The translations under genes and the position numbers were made by a program. From Actinomycetospora corticicola (GTDB taxonomy: Bacteria; Actinomycetota; Actinomycetes; Mycobacteriales; Pseudonocardiaceae), in contig NZ_JACCBN010000001.1 in the NCBI RefSeq assembly GCF_013409505.1, positions 2,666,001 to 2,730,000 on the forward strand: a stretch of 64,000 nucleotides of DNA, given 5' to 3'. The notes beneath the pieces are model-generated. The model did not search any database. It was not told the DNA's origin and saw nothing but the letters and a program-made list of their open reading frames with translations. Shown piece after piece: positions 7,842 through 16,456 of this stretch (the first letter of the stretch is position 1; each line of letters starts with the position of its first letter).

Positions 7842-9224
7842 GTGCCCCACCACGACCTCGTGATCATCGGCTCGGGATCGGGCAACTCGATCCTCGACCC
7901 CCGCTTCGACGACCTGGACGTCGCCATCGTCGAGCACGGCGTGTTCGGTGGGACGTGCCTCAACGTCGGGTGCATCCCGACGAAGATGTACGTCTACGCC
8001 TCGGACGTCGCCGAGACGATCCGGCGGGCCGGCACCTACGGCGTCGACGCGAGCATCGACAAGGTCCGGTGGCGCGACATCGTCGACCGCGTCTTCGGGC
8101 GGATCGACCCGATCTCGGCAGGCGGACTGCGCTACCGCGACCAGGAGTGCTCCAACATCACCGTGTACCAGGGGCACGCGGTGTTCACCGGTGAGCGGGA
8201 GCTGTCGATCACCCCGACCGCGGGGGGCGACGGCGAGACCGTCACCGCCGACCGCGTCGTCATCGCGGCCGGCTCGCGCCCGACGGTGCCGCCGGTGATC
8301 GCCGACTCCGGCGTGCCGTTCCACACCTCGGACGACGTCATGCGTCTCCCGGAACTCCCCCGCCGGCTCACGATCGTCGGCGGCGGCTACATCGCCTGCG
8401 AGTTCGCGCACGTGTTCTCCGCGCTGGGCACCGAGGTCACGATCGTCACCCGTGGCCCGGCCCTGCTCCGCGAGCAGGACGAGCTGGTCTCCGAGCGCTT
8501 CACCCGCCTCGCGCAGGAGCGCTGGAACGTCCACCTGAACGCCGAGCCGACCGCCGCCGAGCAGCGCGCCGACGGCACCATCGTCCTCACCTGCCCCGAG
8601 GGCTCGACGATCGAGGGCGACGCCCTCCTCGTGGCCACCGGCCGGAAGCCCAACGGCGACCGGCTCGACGTCGAGAAGACCGGCCTGCAGCTGACCACCG
8701 ACGGCCGGGTCGAGGTCGACGAGTACCAGCGCACGCCGGTCGAGGGCGTCTATGCGCTCGGGGACGTCAGCTCGCCCTTCCAGCTCAAGCACGTCGCCAA
8801 CCACGAGGCGAAGGTGGTGCAGCACAACCTGCTGCACCCCGACTCCCCACGCGCCACCAGCCACCGGTTCGTGCCCTCGGCCGTGTTCACCGACCCGCAG
8901 GTGGCCTCCGTCGGCGCCCGGGAGCAGGACCTGCGCGAGGCGGGAACCGCGTACGTCTCCAAGGTCCAGGCCTACGGCGACGTCGCCTTCGGCTGGGCGA
9001 TGGAGGACTCCACGGGCTTCGCCAAGGTGCTCGCCGCACCGTCCGGCGAGCTCCTCGGCGCGCATCTCATGGGGCCACAGGCGTCCTCGTTGATCCAGGT
9101 ACTCGTGCAGGCCATGGTGTTCGGCCAGACCGCACAGGAGATCGCCACCGGGCAGTACTGGATCCACCCGGCACTGCCCGAACTGATCGAGAACGTACTG
9201 CTGGGGCTCCCACTGTCGTCGTGA
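7842..9224 (+). CDS. mtr: Mycothione reductase
   Basis: A 460-residue class I flavoprotein disulfide reductase. The FAD fold is [12 protein letters not shown], the form characteristic of mycothione reductase. The redox disulfide is in GGTCLNVGC (Cys39/Cys44). The NAD(P)H fold is [15 protein letters not shown] and the C-terminal dimer-interface His-Glu is in [15 protein letters not shown]. It reduces mycothiol disulfide in the cytoplasm, the actinobacterial counterpart of glutathione reductase. Start at GTG 7842 matches the family length of about 459 residues. GTG 7785 has a better ribosome-binding site and would add 19 residues. Its 3' end overlaps the convergent hydrolase by 158 bp. Confidence 0.9.
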   Translation: MPHHDLVIIGSGSGNSILDPRFDDLDVAIVEHGVFGGTCLNVGCIPTKMYVYASDVAETIRRAGTYGVDASIDKVRWRDIVDRVFGRIDPISAGGLRYRDQECSNITVYQGHAVFTGERELSITPTAGGDGETVTADRVVIAAGSRPTVPPVIADSGVPFHTSDDVMRLPELPRRLTIVGGGYIACEFAHVFSALGTEVTIVTRGPALLREQDELVSERFTRLAQERWNVHLNAEPTAAEQRADGTIVLTCPEGSTIEGDALLVATGRKPNGDRLDVEKTGLQLTTDGRVEVDEYQRTPVEGVYALGDVSSPFQLKHVANHEAKVVQHNLLHPDSPRATSHRFVPSAVFTDPQVASVGAREQDLREAGTAYVSKVQAYGDVAFGWAMEDSTGFAKVLAAPSGELLGAHLMGPQASSLIQVLVQAMVFGQTAQEIATGQYWIHPALPELIENVLLGLPLSS

Positions 9225-9969
9225 CGGTGTCCAGGGAGGCCCAGAACCGCCGGAGCACCTGGGCCGTCCGCACGGGGTAGCGGGCGGGCCACCAGTGCCC
9301 CACGCCCTCGAGGACCGCGACCTGCGCCCCGGCGCGGGCCGCGGCCTCCCGGCGTTGCGCGAGGGTCCCGACGACGGGGTCTCCCGTGGCGAGGACGGCC
9401 AGGCCCGGGCGCGCGGCGGCCCGCTCGAGACGCCGGCCGGCGCGCGCCATGGCGGGCTGGGCCGCCGCCCGGTACAGCGCGAGGATCGCGTGCGCCATCG
9501 ACGGGTCGTACCCGTCGATCACCCGCTCGGCGACCGCGAGCGGCATCCCCCGCCCGGCCAGGCGCGCCGCCCAGGCGTCCCGGTCCGCGAGGCCCGCGAG
9601 CTGCCGCTCCCCCGCGCCCGGCGTCTGCCACGTCACCGCGAGCTCGTGCCAGGCGTAGTCCGGGTGGAACACCCCCACCGCGTCGCTGACCCAGCTGCGC
9701 AGCAGGTCCGGGCGGTCCATCGCCACCCGTACGACGTGGGCGCCGCCCCAGTCGTGCCCGACGAGGTCGACCGGCCCGTCGAGGCACTCCAGCTCCCCGA
9801 CCAGCCAGTCGCGGTAGCCGTCGGGCGAGACGTCGAACCCGCCGGGCAGGGGCGCCCCGAACCCGGGCGGGGACAGGAGCCGGACGTCGTCGCGGCCGAG
9901 CTCGACGAGCAGCCCCTCCCAGACCGCCGCCGTCATGGGGTTGCCGTGCACGAACACCGTCGTCGTCAT
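9067..9969 (-). CDS. Alpha/beta hydrolase with HDWGG Asp nucleophile, C-terminally extended
   Basis: A 300-residue hydrolase. HGNP oxyanion loop near the N-terminus, GHDWGG with an Asp nucleophile as in epoxide hydrolases and haloalkane dehalogenases, and catalytic His in GVGHWW. A paralogue of the same make-up lies at 38576-39340 and ends right after FWRARAWSA. Here the homologous region ends at FWASLD, and a further 48 low-complexity residues are encoded antisense to mtr, suggesting loss of the ancestral stop. Start MTTTVF follows ACGAGGAC. It diverges from a TetR gene, with a 22-bp palindrome between them. Substrate unknown. Confidence 0.8.
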   Translation of the reverse strand: MTTTVFVHGNPMTAAVWEGLLVELGRDDVRLLSPPGFGAPLPGGFDVSPDGYRDWLVGELECLDGPVDLVGHDWGGAHVVRVAMDRPDLLRSWVSDAVGVFHPDYAWHELAVTWQTPGAGERQLAGLADRDAWAARLAGRGMPLAVAERVIDGYDPSMAHAILALYRAAAQPAMARAGRRLERAAARPGLAVLATGDPVVGTLAQRREAAARAGAQVAVLEGVGHWWPARYPVRTAQVLRRFWASLDTVTTTVGAPAVRSRSVRAVPGGSSTARWRSPVRSGRTPWPARVPGSTRTPVAP

Positions 9970-9986
9970 GTCCTCGTCCCTCACTT

Positions 9987-10008
9987 ACTTGTCAGTCGAC
10001 ACGCAAGT
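9987..10008. promoter_or_regulatory. TetR operator candidate, ACTTG-N12-CAAGT, site 1
   Basis: A 22-bp palindrome with ACTTG and CAAGT arms and a GTCGAC centre, in the 59-bp gap between the hydrolase and TetR starts. The same arms plus the ACACGCAAGTT half recur at 55090-55111. Confidence 0.65.
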
Positions 10009-10028
10009 TAGCACGATATGCTCCCGGC

Positions 10029-10622
10029 ATGGAACGGCGCACCCAGCAGGAACGGCGGGAGACGACCGAGCGGGCTCTCCTGACCGCGACCGCGGACCTC
10101 GTCGTGGAGTCCGGGCTGCGGTCGGTGACGCTCGCCGAGGTCGGACGCCGGGCGGGCTACAGCCGCGGGATCGTCACCCACCACTACGGGTCGAAGCAGG
10201 CGCTCGTCGAGGCCCTCGTGAAGGCCTCCCAGGCCGGCTTCGTCCCGGGGGTCGACGAGGTCGAGCCGGGCCTCGAGCGCGTCCTCGTCCTGGTGGAGGG
10301 CTACCTCGGGGCGGTCGGCGGGATCGGCTCGCTCTCCCGCGCGTTCCTCGTGCTCTGGGCCGAGTCGGTGGCCGACCCGGACCTCGGCCCGGTGTTCCGG
10401 GAGCGCGACGCGCTGTTCCGGGCCGACATCGTCGGCGACCTGGAGGCCGGCCGGGACGCCGGGGACGTGCGCGGGGACGTCGAGCCCGCGGTCGTGGCGG
10501 CGATCGTGGTGGCCGAGCTGCGCGGCCTCGCCCTGCAGTACCTCGTGGCGCCGGACTCGATCGATCCCGTGGCGGCCGGCCGGGCGCTGCGCGCGCACTG
10601 GCAGGCCGCCCTCGGCGTCTAG
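10029..10622 (+). CDS. TetR-family regulator beside the hydrolase
   Basis: A 197-residue TetR protein: HTH at about residues 12-58 (ERALLTATADLVVESGL, LAEVGRRAGYSRGIVTHHYG), then a TetR C-terminal domain with FLVLWAESVADPD and AIVVAELRGLALQYL. It probably represses itself and the divergent hydrolase through the palindrome at 9987-10008, and by the same logic the DUF1330-like gene at 55151. The stop overlaps the convergent CinA-like gene by 4 bp. Ligand unknown. Confidence 0.87.
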   Translation: MERRTQQERRETTERALLTATADLVVESGLRSVTLAEVGRRAGYSRGIVTHHYGSKQALVEALVKASQAGFVPGVDEVEPGLERVLVLVEGYLGAVGGIGSLSRAFLVLWAESVADPDLGPVFRERDALFRADIVGDLEAGRDAGDVRGDVEPAVVAAIVVAELRGLALQYLVAPDSIDPVAAGRALRAHWQAALGV

Positions 10623-11113
10623 CCCTGCGCGTGGGAGGCGGCGGTGTGCTCGCGCAGCGTGTGCAGGGCCTCGATCCGCGTCGCCTTCAGCACGTCCGGC
10701 GGGTCGCCCGGGAACTGCTTGACCCAGGCGTCGGTGCGGCCGTGGTCGCTCACCGCGAACCAGACCGTGCCGGGCGGCTGGTCGTCCTGCGGGTCGGGTC
10801 CGCCGGCGCCGCTCACGGCGACCACGACGTCCGCCCCGAACATCTCGGCGGCGTTCTCGGCCATGGCCCGCACCGCCGGCTCGGCCACGACGGGGCCGTC
10901 GGGCACCTTGAGTACGCCGTGCTTGGTCGTGCGGTCGTAGGCCACGACGCCGCCGCGGAACCACTCGCTCGATCCCGACGCGGCCGCGAGGTCGCTGGAG
11001 ACCAGTCCCCCGGTCAACGACTCCACCACCGCGATCCGGCGTCCGTCCCGGCTCGCACCTTCCGAGATCTCCTGAGCGAGCTGTTCGGGCTCCTCGTTGA
11101 CGGGCTCGTCCAC
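10619..11113 (-). CDS. CinA C-terminal-domain protein (nicotinamide-nucleotide amidohydrolase-like)
   Basis: A 164-residue stand-alone CinA C-terminal domain: VVESLTGGLVSSDLAAASG, FRGGVVAYDRTTKHGVL, VVVAVSGAGGPDPQDDQPPG and TVWFAV are family hallmarks. In other bacteria (PncC) this domain deamidates nicotinamide mononucleotide to the acid form in pyridine-nucleotide salvage. It lacks the CinA N-terminal MoCF domain. Here SGAGGPDPQDD replaces the common SG.AGPDG, so activity is plausible but not assured. Confidence 0.8.
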   Translation of the reverse strand: MDEPVNEEPEQLAQEISEGASRDGRRIAVVESLTGGLVSSDLAAASGSSEWFRGGVVAYDRTTKHGVLKVPDGPVVAEPAVRAMAENAAEMFGADVVVAVSGAGGPDPQDDQPPGTVWFAVSDHGRTDAWVKQFPGDPPDVLKATRIEALHTLREHTAASHAQG

Positions 11114-11303
11114 CGACTACCTCCCGGTCCACGTCCTCGATGACGACCGCGGCGGATGACCGCAGGGACCCGCCGTCGAAACCGCGAGGGTGGCGGTTGC
11201 GCGCCACGCGCTCGGGGACAGCTGGATCCTCGGCGGTGTGACCTGGATCATCGGCCGTTCCTCGGCGCCCACGGGCGCCGGACCGCCGGCGAGGGGGCGC
11301 ACG

Positions 11304-11765
11304 ATGACGACGACGGACGACCGCGACGCGATGTTGCACGAGGCCGGGCTCGACGGCCAGAACCGGACCACGCTCGGCCGGATGCTCGGCACCGGCCGGG
11401 TCGGCCACGCCGAGGAGGGCGCGGACGGCGTCATGCGGGCCACCGTCCGCATCCCCGAGGACGAGCTGGTGTGGGACCCGGCGATCCTCGTGTTCCCGCA
11501 CGGCGGCCAGGTCGAGCTGACGCTGATCAACGACGACAAGAACACGCACTGCGCGCTGCTGCCGAACAACGGCGACCCGAAGCTGATCTGGCTGGTGAAC
11601 CACTCGAAGGGCGTGGCCCGCCTCGATCTCGACGGTCCGGGCGCCTACTACTACGGCTCGACCACCGGCAACGACGAGGGCCGCGGGCTCACCGGCGCCC
11701 TCGTGATGGGCGGCGAGGTGCCCGACTCGGCGAAGCTCGACCGGCCACCGCAGCCGCGGCCCTAG
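11304..11765 (+). CDS. Cupredoxin-fold protein without signal peptide
   Basis: A 153-residue protein starting MTTTDDRDAMLHEAGLDG after GAGGGGG. The second half (FPHGGQVELTLINDDKNTHC, GPGAYYYGSTTGNDEGRGLTGALVMG) has the strand pattern and placement of a cupredoxin. The second-strand His (NTHC) fits a metal ligand, but the usual Cys...His...Met loop near the C-terminus is replaced by YYYGSTTGNDEGRG, so copper binding is doubtful. No signal peptide is visible. I do not recognise a specific function. An in-frame upstream start at 11190 lacks a ribosome-binding site. Confidence 0.65.
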   Translation: MTTTDDRDAMLHEAGLDGQNRTTLGRMLGTGRVGHAEEGADGVMRATVRIPEDELVWDPAILVFPHGGQVELTLINDDKNTHCALLPNNGDPKLIWLVNHSKGVARLDLDGPGAYYYGSTTGNDEGRGLTGALVMGGEVPDSAKLDRPPQPRP

Positions 11766-11780
11766 GTGGCCTCCGGCCCC

Positions 11781-11820
11781 GTGAGTACTTCTCCGTGTCC
11801 CAGCACGGAAAAGTACTCAC
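11781..11820. terminator. Strong bidirectional hairpin between convergent genes
   Basis: Arms GTGAGTACTTCTCCGTG and CACGGAAAAGTACTCAC form a 17-bp stem with one mismatch and a 6-nt loop. The TetR stop codon (11819-11817) is inside the right arm, so the hairpin forms at the end of both transcripts. Confidence 0.7.
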
Positions 11821-12458
11821 AGGCCGCAGGCACCTCCCGCCGTCCGGGCGACGTGGTCGAAGAAGGCGTCGCGGTCGACCACGACGTTCTCGTACTGCCC
11901 GAACAGCTCGAACCCGACCGTGCCGAACAGCTGGGTGAAGGCCGCGATCGCGGCCGGGGCGAGCTCGGGCGAGAGCCCGGGCAGCAGGTCGGGCACGAGG
12001 GCGTTCCGGACGGCGGGTCCGGGCTCGGCCACCGGCCCCGCGGCCTCGATCGCGATCCGCGCGAGCACCGTCGCCACCCGTCCGGCGGCCGGCAGCGTGT
12101 CCACCGGGGCCGCGTAGCCGGGCACCGGGGAGCCGTAGATCAGCGCGTACTGCGCCGCGTGCTCCCGCGCCCAGCCGCGGACCGCCCGCCACACCGCGAG
12201 CCAGCGCTCGAGCGGCGTCCCGCCCTCGTCGGCGTCCTCCGCGGCCTGCCCGACGGCGTCGTAGGCCTCGATGATGAGCGCCGTCAGCAGCTCGTCGCGG
12301 CTCGGGAAGTACCGGTAGACCGCCGAGGACACCATCCCGACCTCACGGGTCACCGCACGCAGCGACAACGCCGCGGCGCCGACCTCCGCGAGCTGTGCGC
12401 GGGCGGCCGCGAGGATCCGCTCGGTCGTCTCGGCGCGCTGCTCCTGACGAGTGGGCAT
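11817..12458 (-). CDS. TetR-family regulator with WHG-like C-terminal domain
   Basis: A 213-residue regulator. N-terminal HTH (TTERILAAARAQLAEVGAAA, LRAVTREVGMVSSAVYRYFP), then a C-terminal domain with WLAVWRAVRGWAREHAAQYA and LIYGSPVPGYAAP, typical of TetR_C WHG proteins. MPTRQEQRAE is chosen as the start because it sits just before the HTH. Three copies of a GAGAGCANTGCTCTC palindrome lie between it and the divergent Ddn-like gene, pointing to tight auto- and co-repression. Confidence 0.87.
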   Translation of the reverse strand: MPTRQEQRAETTERILAAARAQLAEVGAAALSLRAVTREVGMVSSAVYRYFPSRDELLTALIIEAYDAVGQAAEDADEGGTPLERWLAVWRAVRGWAREHAAQYALIYGSPVPGYAAPVDTLPAAGRVATVLARIAIEAAGPVAEPGPAVRNALVPDLLPGLSPELAPAAIAAFTQLFGTVGFELFGQYENVVVDRDAFFDHVARTAGGACGL

Positions 12459-12474
12459 GCCGGACAGCATTTCA

Positions 12475-12545
12475 GAGAGCAGTGCTCTTGACACGTCGAC
12501 CCGGTATGGAGAGCATTGCTCTCGTCCTTCGAGAGCAGTGCTCAC
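12475..12545. promoter_or_regulatory. Triple operator GAGAGCANTGCTCTC between TetR and Ddn-like genes
   Basis: Copies at 12475-12489 (GAGAGCAGTGCTCTT), 12509-12523 (GAGAGCATTGCTCTC, a perfect palindrome) and 12531-12545 (GAGAGCAGTGCTCAC). Centre spacings are 34 and 22 bp. A TTGACA at 12488-12493 overlaps copy 1, so repressor binding should block polymerase. Confidence 0.75.
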
Positions 12546-12560
12546 ACTCAGGAGTCGACC

Positions 12561-13028
12561 ATGACCGTGCACTACCAGCAGCCCGGCCTCATCACCCGTC
12601 GCGTGATGAACCCGCTGGTCAGCTTCCTCACCCGGCGCGGGCTCTCCCTCGCCGGCTCGGCCGTCCTCGGGGTGCGCGGCCGGACGAGCGGCGAGGTCCG
12701 CACGACCCCCGTCAACCCGCTACCCCTCGACGGCGCCCGCTACCTCGTGGCCGCGCGCGGGCAGACGCAGTGGGTCCGCAACATCCGGGTCGCCGGCGAG
12801 GCCGAGCTGACCGTCGGGCGCCGCACCGAGCGGATCACGGTGCGGGAGCTGACGGAGCCGGCGGAGGTCGTGCCGGTGCTGCGCGCGTACCTGAAGGTCT
12901 GGGCGTGGGAGGTGGGCGCGTTCTTCGAGGGCGTCGGCGCCGACTCGACCGACGCCGAACTCGCCGCGATCGCCCCGCGCCACCCCGTCTTCGTCGTCAC
13001 ATCGGCGGGCCCCACCTCCCGCCGATAA
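12561..13028 (+). CDS. F420/deazaflavin-dependent nitroreductase-family protein (Ddn-like)
   Basis: A 155-residue protein of the nitroreductase/deazaflavin-dependent family (PF04075): GVRGRTSGEVRTTPVNPLPL, YLVAARGQTQWVRNIRVAG and ITVRELTEPAEVVPVLRAYL are diagnostic. Members bind F420H2 or related cofactors and reduce quinones or other acceptors at the membrane. The ATG at 12561 gives the normal family length. It is under the triple operator and probably regulated by the divergent TetR. The following reductase gene starts 9 bp after its stop, suggesting an operon. Confidence 0.83.
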   Translation: MTVHYQQPGLITRRVMNPLVSFLTRRGLSLAGSAVLGVRGRTSGEVRTTPVNPLPLDGARYLVAARGQTQWVRNIRVAGEAELTVGRRTERITVRELTEPAEVVPVLRAYLKVWAWEVGAFFEGVGADSTDAELAAIAPRHPVFVVTSAGPTSRR

Positions 13029-13037
13029 CGTGCAGGG

Positions 13038-14264
13038 ATGAGCGAGCGCGAACACGACGTCGTCCTCTACGGAGCCACCAGCTTCGTCGGGGCCCTGGTC
13101 GCCGACTACCTGGCCCGGCACGCCCCGACCGGGACACGGATCGCGCTGGCCGGCCGGTCCCGGTCGAAGCTCGAGTCGGTGCGGGCCGGGCTGCCGGTCC
13201 CGGGGAGCGACTGGCCGCTGATCGTCGCCGACTCGACCGACCGCGCGGCACTCGACGCGATGGTCGCCTCCACCACGGCGATCGCGACGACCGTCGGGCC
13301 CTACGCCAGGTTCGGGCTGCCCCTGGTGGAGGCCGCCGCGTCGGCCGGCACCCACTACGCCGACCTGACCGGCGAGGTCACCTTCGCCCGCGAGGCCATC
13401 GACGCGACCGACGCGATCGCGCAGCGCACCGGCGCCCGGATCGTGCACTCCTGCGGCTACGACTCGGTCCCGTCCGACCTCGGTGTGCTGCTCCTGCACT
13501 CCCAGGTCCAGGCCGACGGCGAGGGCGACCTCACCGACGTCACGGCCGTCGCCCGGGTCCGCGGCGGCGTGTCCGGCGGCACGATCGACTCGATGCGCGG
13601 CCTGGCCGACGAGGTCAAGGCCGACCGCACGACGGTGAAGCTGCTGCGCGACCCCTACGGCCTCTCCCCCGACCGCGACGGCGAGCCGGACACCCGCCAG
13701 CCGAGCGACAGCCCGGCCCCGCACCGCCTGCCGGACGGCAAGTGGGCGGCCCCGTTCGTCATGGCCTCCTACAACACCCGCATCGTGCGGCGCTCCAACG
13801 CGATCGCCGGCTACTCCTACGGCAAGGGCCTGCGCTACGGCGAGGTCATGGCCACGGGCGCCGGCCCGGTCGGGGCGGTCACGGCGGGCGCGGTGACGGC
13901 GGGTCTCGGCGCGATGCTCGCGGGCTTCGCGACGCCGGGTGCGCGCCAGCTGCTCGACCGGGTGCTGCCGAAGCCGGGCGAGGGCCCGTCGGAGAAGACC
14001 CGGCGCACGGGCTGGTTCCGCCACGACCTCGACGCCGTCACGACGACGGGCGCGCACTACACCGCGCGCGTGTCCGGCTCCGGCGACCCGGGCTACGCCG
14101 CGACCGCGGTGATGCTCGGCGAGTCCGTGCTCTGCCTCGCCCTCGACGGCGATCGGCTCCCGTCGCGCACCGGGTCCCTCACCCCGGCCACCGCGATGGG
14201 CCCGGCCCTCGTCGAGCGCCTGCGGACCGCCGGCCACGTCTACGAGGCCTCGCGGGCGGCCTGA
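13038..14264 (+). CDS. Saccharopine-dehydrogenase-like / trans-acting enoyl-reductase-family protein
   Basis: A 408-residue protein with an N-terminal Rossmann fold (VVLYGATSFVGALVADYL, then AGRSRSKLESVRA) and the downstream pattern LVEAAASAGTHYADLTGEV and GARIVHSCGYDSVPSDLG. This is the actinobacterial Rv2449c/Rv2953-type family, some members of which act as trans enoyl reductases in complex-lipid synthesis. No polyketide synthase is nearby, so the substrate is open. It probably shares the Ddn-like gene's promoter. Confidence 0.83.
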   Translation: MSEREHDVVLYGATSFVGALVADYLARHAPTGTRIALAGRSRSKLESVRAGLPVPGSDWPLIVADSTDRAALDAMVASTTAIATTVGPYARFGLPLVEAAASAGTHYADLTGEVTFAREAIDATDAIAQRTGARIVHSCGYDSVPSDLGVLLLHSQVQADGEGDLTDVTAVARVRGGVSGGTIDSMRGLADEVKADRTTVKLLRDPYGLSPDRDGEPDTRQPSDSPAPHRLPDGKWAAPFVMASYNTRIVRRSNAIAGYSYGKGLRYGEVMATGAGPVGAVTAGAVTAGLGAMLAGFATPGARQLLDRVLPKPGEGPSEKTRRTGWFRHDLDAVTTTGAHYTARVSGSGDPGYAATAVMLGESVLCLALDGDRLPSRTGSLTPATAMGPALVERLRTAGHVYEASRAA

Positions 14265-14275
14265 CCCCCGACCCG

Positions 14276-14332
14276 TCCGAGCGAACGGCACTCTCGCGCA
14301 CGTCAACGTCGCGAACGGGCCGTTCGCTCGGA
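14276..14332. terminator. Long inverted repeat after the reductase gene
   Basis: TCCGAGCGAACGG (14276-14288) and CCGTTCGCTCGGA (14320-14332) are perfect 13-bp arms with a 31-nt loop that itself contains GCGAACG. It may end the upstream transcript. Confidence 0.5.
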
Positions 14333-14367
14333 ACCGCTGGCACCACTTCCGGCATAGTGTCTTGCCC

Positions 14368-14931
14368 GTGACGCACGACGACGGCCTGGACTCGCTGGTG
14401 CGGCACCGCATCCGGGCCCTCCGGGTCGCCCAGGGGTGGTCGCTGGACGACCTCGCCCGCCGGGCGAACCTCAGCCAGTCCTCGCTCAGCCGCATCGAGA
14501 ACGGGCAGCGTCGCCTCGCCCTCGACCAGCTCGTCACGCTCGCCCGCGCGCTGGACACCTCGCTCGACCAACTCGTCGAGAGCGACACCGAGGACGTCGT
14601 GTCGAACCCGATGATCGACGGCACACACGGCTCACGGCGCTGGTCGATCCGGGCCGACCCGGGGATGTCGGTCGTGCGCCGACGTCTCACCGACCCGCCC
14701 CCGGAGAACGCCGCGACGCTGCGCGCGCACCCGGGCCGGGAGTGGTTCGTCGTGCTCTCCGGGGCGGCGATCCTGCTCCTGGGCGACCGCCGGATCCGCG
14801 TGGAGGCCGACCAGGCGGCGGAGTTCCCGACGATGCTGCCGCACGCCGTCGGGACCGCGGGCGGGCCGTGCGACCTGCTCGGCTTCTTCGACCGTGAGGC
14901 CCGCCGGGGCCATCGGGACGACCAGGCCTGA
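14368..14931 (+). CDS. XRE-family HTH plus cupin sensor regulator
   Basis: A 187-residue regulator. N-terminal lambda-repressor-like HTH (VRHRIRALRVAQGWSLDDLA, NLSQSSLSRIENGQRRL) and a C-terminal double-stranded beta-helix (HPGREWFVVLSGAAILLLGD, RVEADQAAEFPTMLPHAV). The cupin likely binds a small effector. GTG at 14368 is chosen as the start because the HTH begins soon after; TTG 14362 is also open. Targets are unknown, though the adjacent methyltransferase is a candidate. Confidence 0.83.
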   Translation: MTHDDGLDSLVRHRIRALRVAQGWSLDDLARRANLSQSSLSRIENGQRRLALDQLVTLARALDTSLDQLVESDTEDVVSNPMIDGTHGSRRWSIRADPGMSVVRRRLTDPPPENAATLRAHPGREWFVVLSGAAILLLGDRRIRVEADQAAEFPTMLPHAVGTAGGPCDLLGFFDREARRGHRDDQA

Positions 14932-15011
14932 CGAGCATCGTCGGGAACGATCTCCTTGCCGGAGGCGCAAGAGGCCGCGCTCCAGACGCATCCGCTGGAT
15001 ACGGTGATCGC

Positions 15012-15881
15012 ATGAGTGAGGCACACGGGCACGGCCACGGACATGGCCACGGGCACGACGTCGGGGGCGGCGCGGACATGGCGGAGGTCCTCGACCTCGA
15101 CGCCGAGGTGTTCGGCGGGTACCTCGCCGACCTGGTCTCGTGGCTCCCGGTGCAGGACACCCCGCGCGAGATCGTGGACCTCGGCGCCGGGACCGGCGTC
15201 GGCACGTTCGCCCTGCTCGACCGGTTCCCCGAGGCACACGTGACCGCCCTCGACGCGTCGTCGGCGCACCTGCGGCGGCTGCAGGAGAAGGCGGACGGGG
15301 CCGGGCTCGCGGGGCAGGTCGACGTCGTCCCCTGCGACCTCGACGCCGAACCCCTCCCCCTCGGCTCGCCGGACCTGGTCTGGGCGTCGGCGTCGCTGCA
15401 CCACCTCGCCGACCCGGAGCGGGTCCTGCGCCGGGTGCGCGACGCGCTCGCTCCCGGGGGCCTGCTCGTCGTCGTGGAGATCGACGGCTTCCCGCGGTTC
15501 CTGCCCGCGGACGCCCCCGAGGACCGTCCGGGGCTCGAGGAGCGCTGCGCCGCCGTCGCCGACCGGCGGGCCGAGGAGCACCTGCCCCACCGTCGGGCGG
15601 ACTTCGGGCCGATGCTGGAGGCCGCCGGCCTGCGCGTCGAGGCGCAGCGCACGGACGACCTGGAGATCGACGGCGCCGGGTCCGCGACCGTCGGGCGGTA
15701 CGCGCTCGAGGGCCTCCGGAGGCTGCGGGCCGGGATCGCCGACGAGCTCTCCGCCGAGGACCTGGCCGCCCTCGACCGGCTGCTCGACGAGGACGGGCCG
15801 CAGAGTCTGCTCCGTCGGGACGATGTGCAGGTGCGGACGACCCGACGCGCCTGGGCCGTCCGGCCCACCGCGCGCGATTGA
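15012..15881 (+). CDS. Class I SAM-dependent methyltransferase with His-rich N-terminus
   Basis: A 289-residue methyltransferase. Motif I is VDLGAGTGVGTFALL; the acidic end of strand 2 is VTALDASSAHLRRL; motif IV region is LVWASASLHHLADPERVLRR; GGLLVVVEIDGFPRF follows. The first 15 residues are a Gly-His repeat (AHGHGHGHGHGHD), which could bind Ni, Zn or Cu ions. A start at the Met in ADMAEV would omit it, but no ribosome-binding site supports that. Substrate unknown. Confidence 0.82.
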   Translation: MSEAHGHGHGHGHGHDVGGGADMAEVLDLDAEVFGGYLADLVSWLPVQDTPREIVDLGAGTGVGTFALLDRFPEAHVTALDASSAHLRRLQEKADGAGLAGQVDVVPCDLDAEPLPLGSPDLVWASASLHHLADPERVLRRVRDALAPGGLLVVVEIDGFPRFLPADAPEDRPGLEERCAAVADRRAEEHLPHRRADFGPMLEAAGLRVEAQRTDDLEIDGAGSATVGRYALEGLRRLRAGIADELSAEDLAALDRLLDEDGPQSLLRRDDVQVRTTRRAWAVRPTARD

Positions 15882-15975
15882 GACGCGCACGATCAGGGCA
15901 CGCTCCCTCCGTCGACCGGTCGTGTGACGCGCACGGTCCGGTCCGTCCCATCGACGCGATACCGGAAGGACCTTC

Positions 15976-16452
15976 GTGAGCGACCAGATTCAGGTCAGCA
16001 AGACCGTGGACGCCAGCCCGGAGCAGATGTTCGCGCTGCTCTCGCAGCCCTCGCGGCACACCGAGTTCGACGGCGCCGGCATGCTCCGCGGCGTCGAGCC
16101 CGGGGGCGAGAACGTCTCGGGCACCGGCGACGAGTTCATCATGAACATGAACCAGGACGCGCTCGGCGACTACCAGATGAAGAACGTCGTCACGGCCTAC
16201 GAGGAGAACCGGAAGATCGGCTGGGCGCCGTCGCTCCACCCGCTCGACGGCTACAAGGACAAGGTCGGGGACGCGCAGGCCACCGGCCACACGTACACGT
16301 GGGAGCTCGAGCCCGCGGGCTCCGGCACCAAGGTCACGCAGACCTACGACTGGTCCGGTGTCGAGGACGAGGCCTTCCGCGGCTTCTTCCCGATGCTCAC
16401 CGAGGACCAGCTCTCGGAGTCGATCGACAAGGTGGCCAACGCCGCCAAGTAG
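15976..16452 (+). CDS. SRPBCC-family protein (polyketide cyclase/dehydrase-like)
   Basis: A 158-residue START-like domain: VSKTVDASPEQMFALLSQPS opening, central MKNVVTAYEENRKIGWAPS, and HTYTWELEPAGSGTKVTQTY. Such proteins bind hydrophobic ligands in a helix-grip cavity. GTG start follows GGAAGGA. The stop lies 4 bp from the convergent cobQ stop. Confidence 0.8.
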   Translation: MSDQIQVSKTVDASPEQMFALLSQPSRHTEFDGAGMLRGVEPGGENVSGTGDEFIMNMNQDALGDYQMKNVVTAYEENRKIGWAPSLHPLDGYKDKVGDAQATGHTYTWELEPAGSGTKVTQTYDWSGVEDEAFRGFFPMLTEDQLSESIDKVANAAK

Positions 16453-16456
16453 CCGT

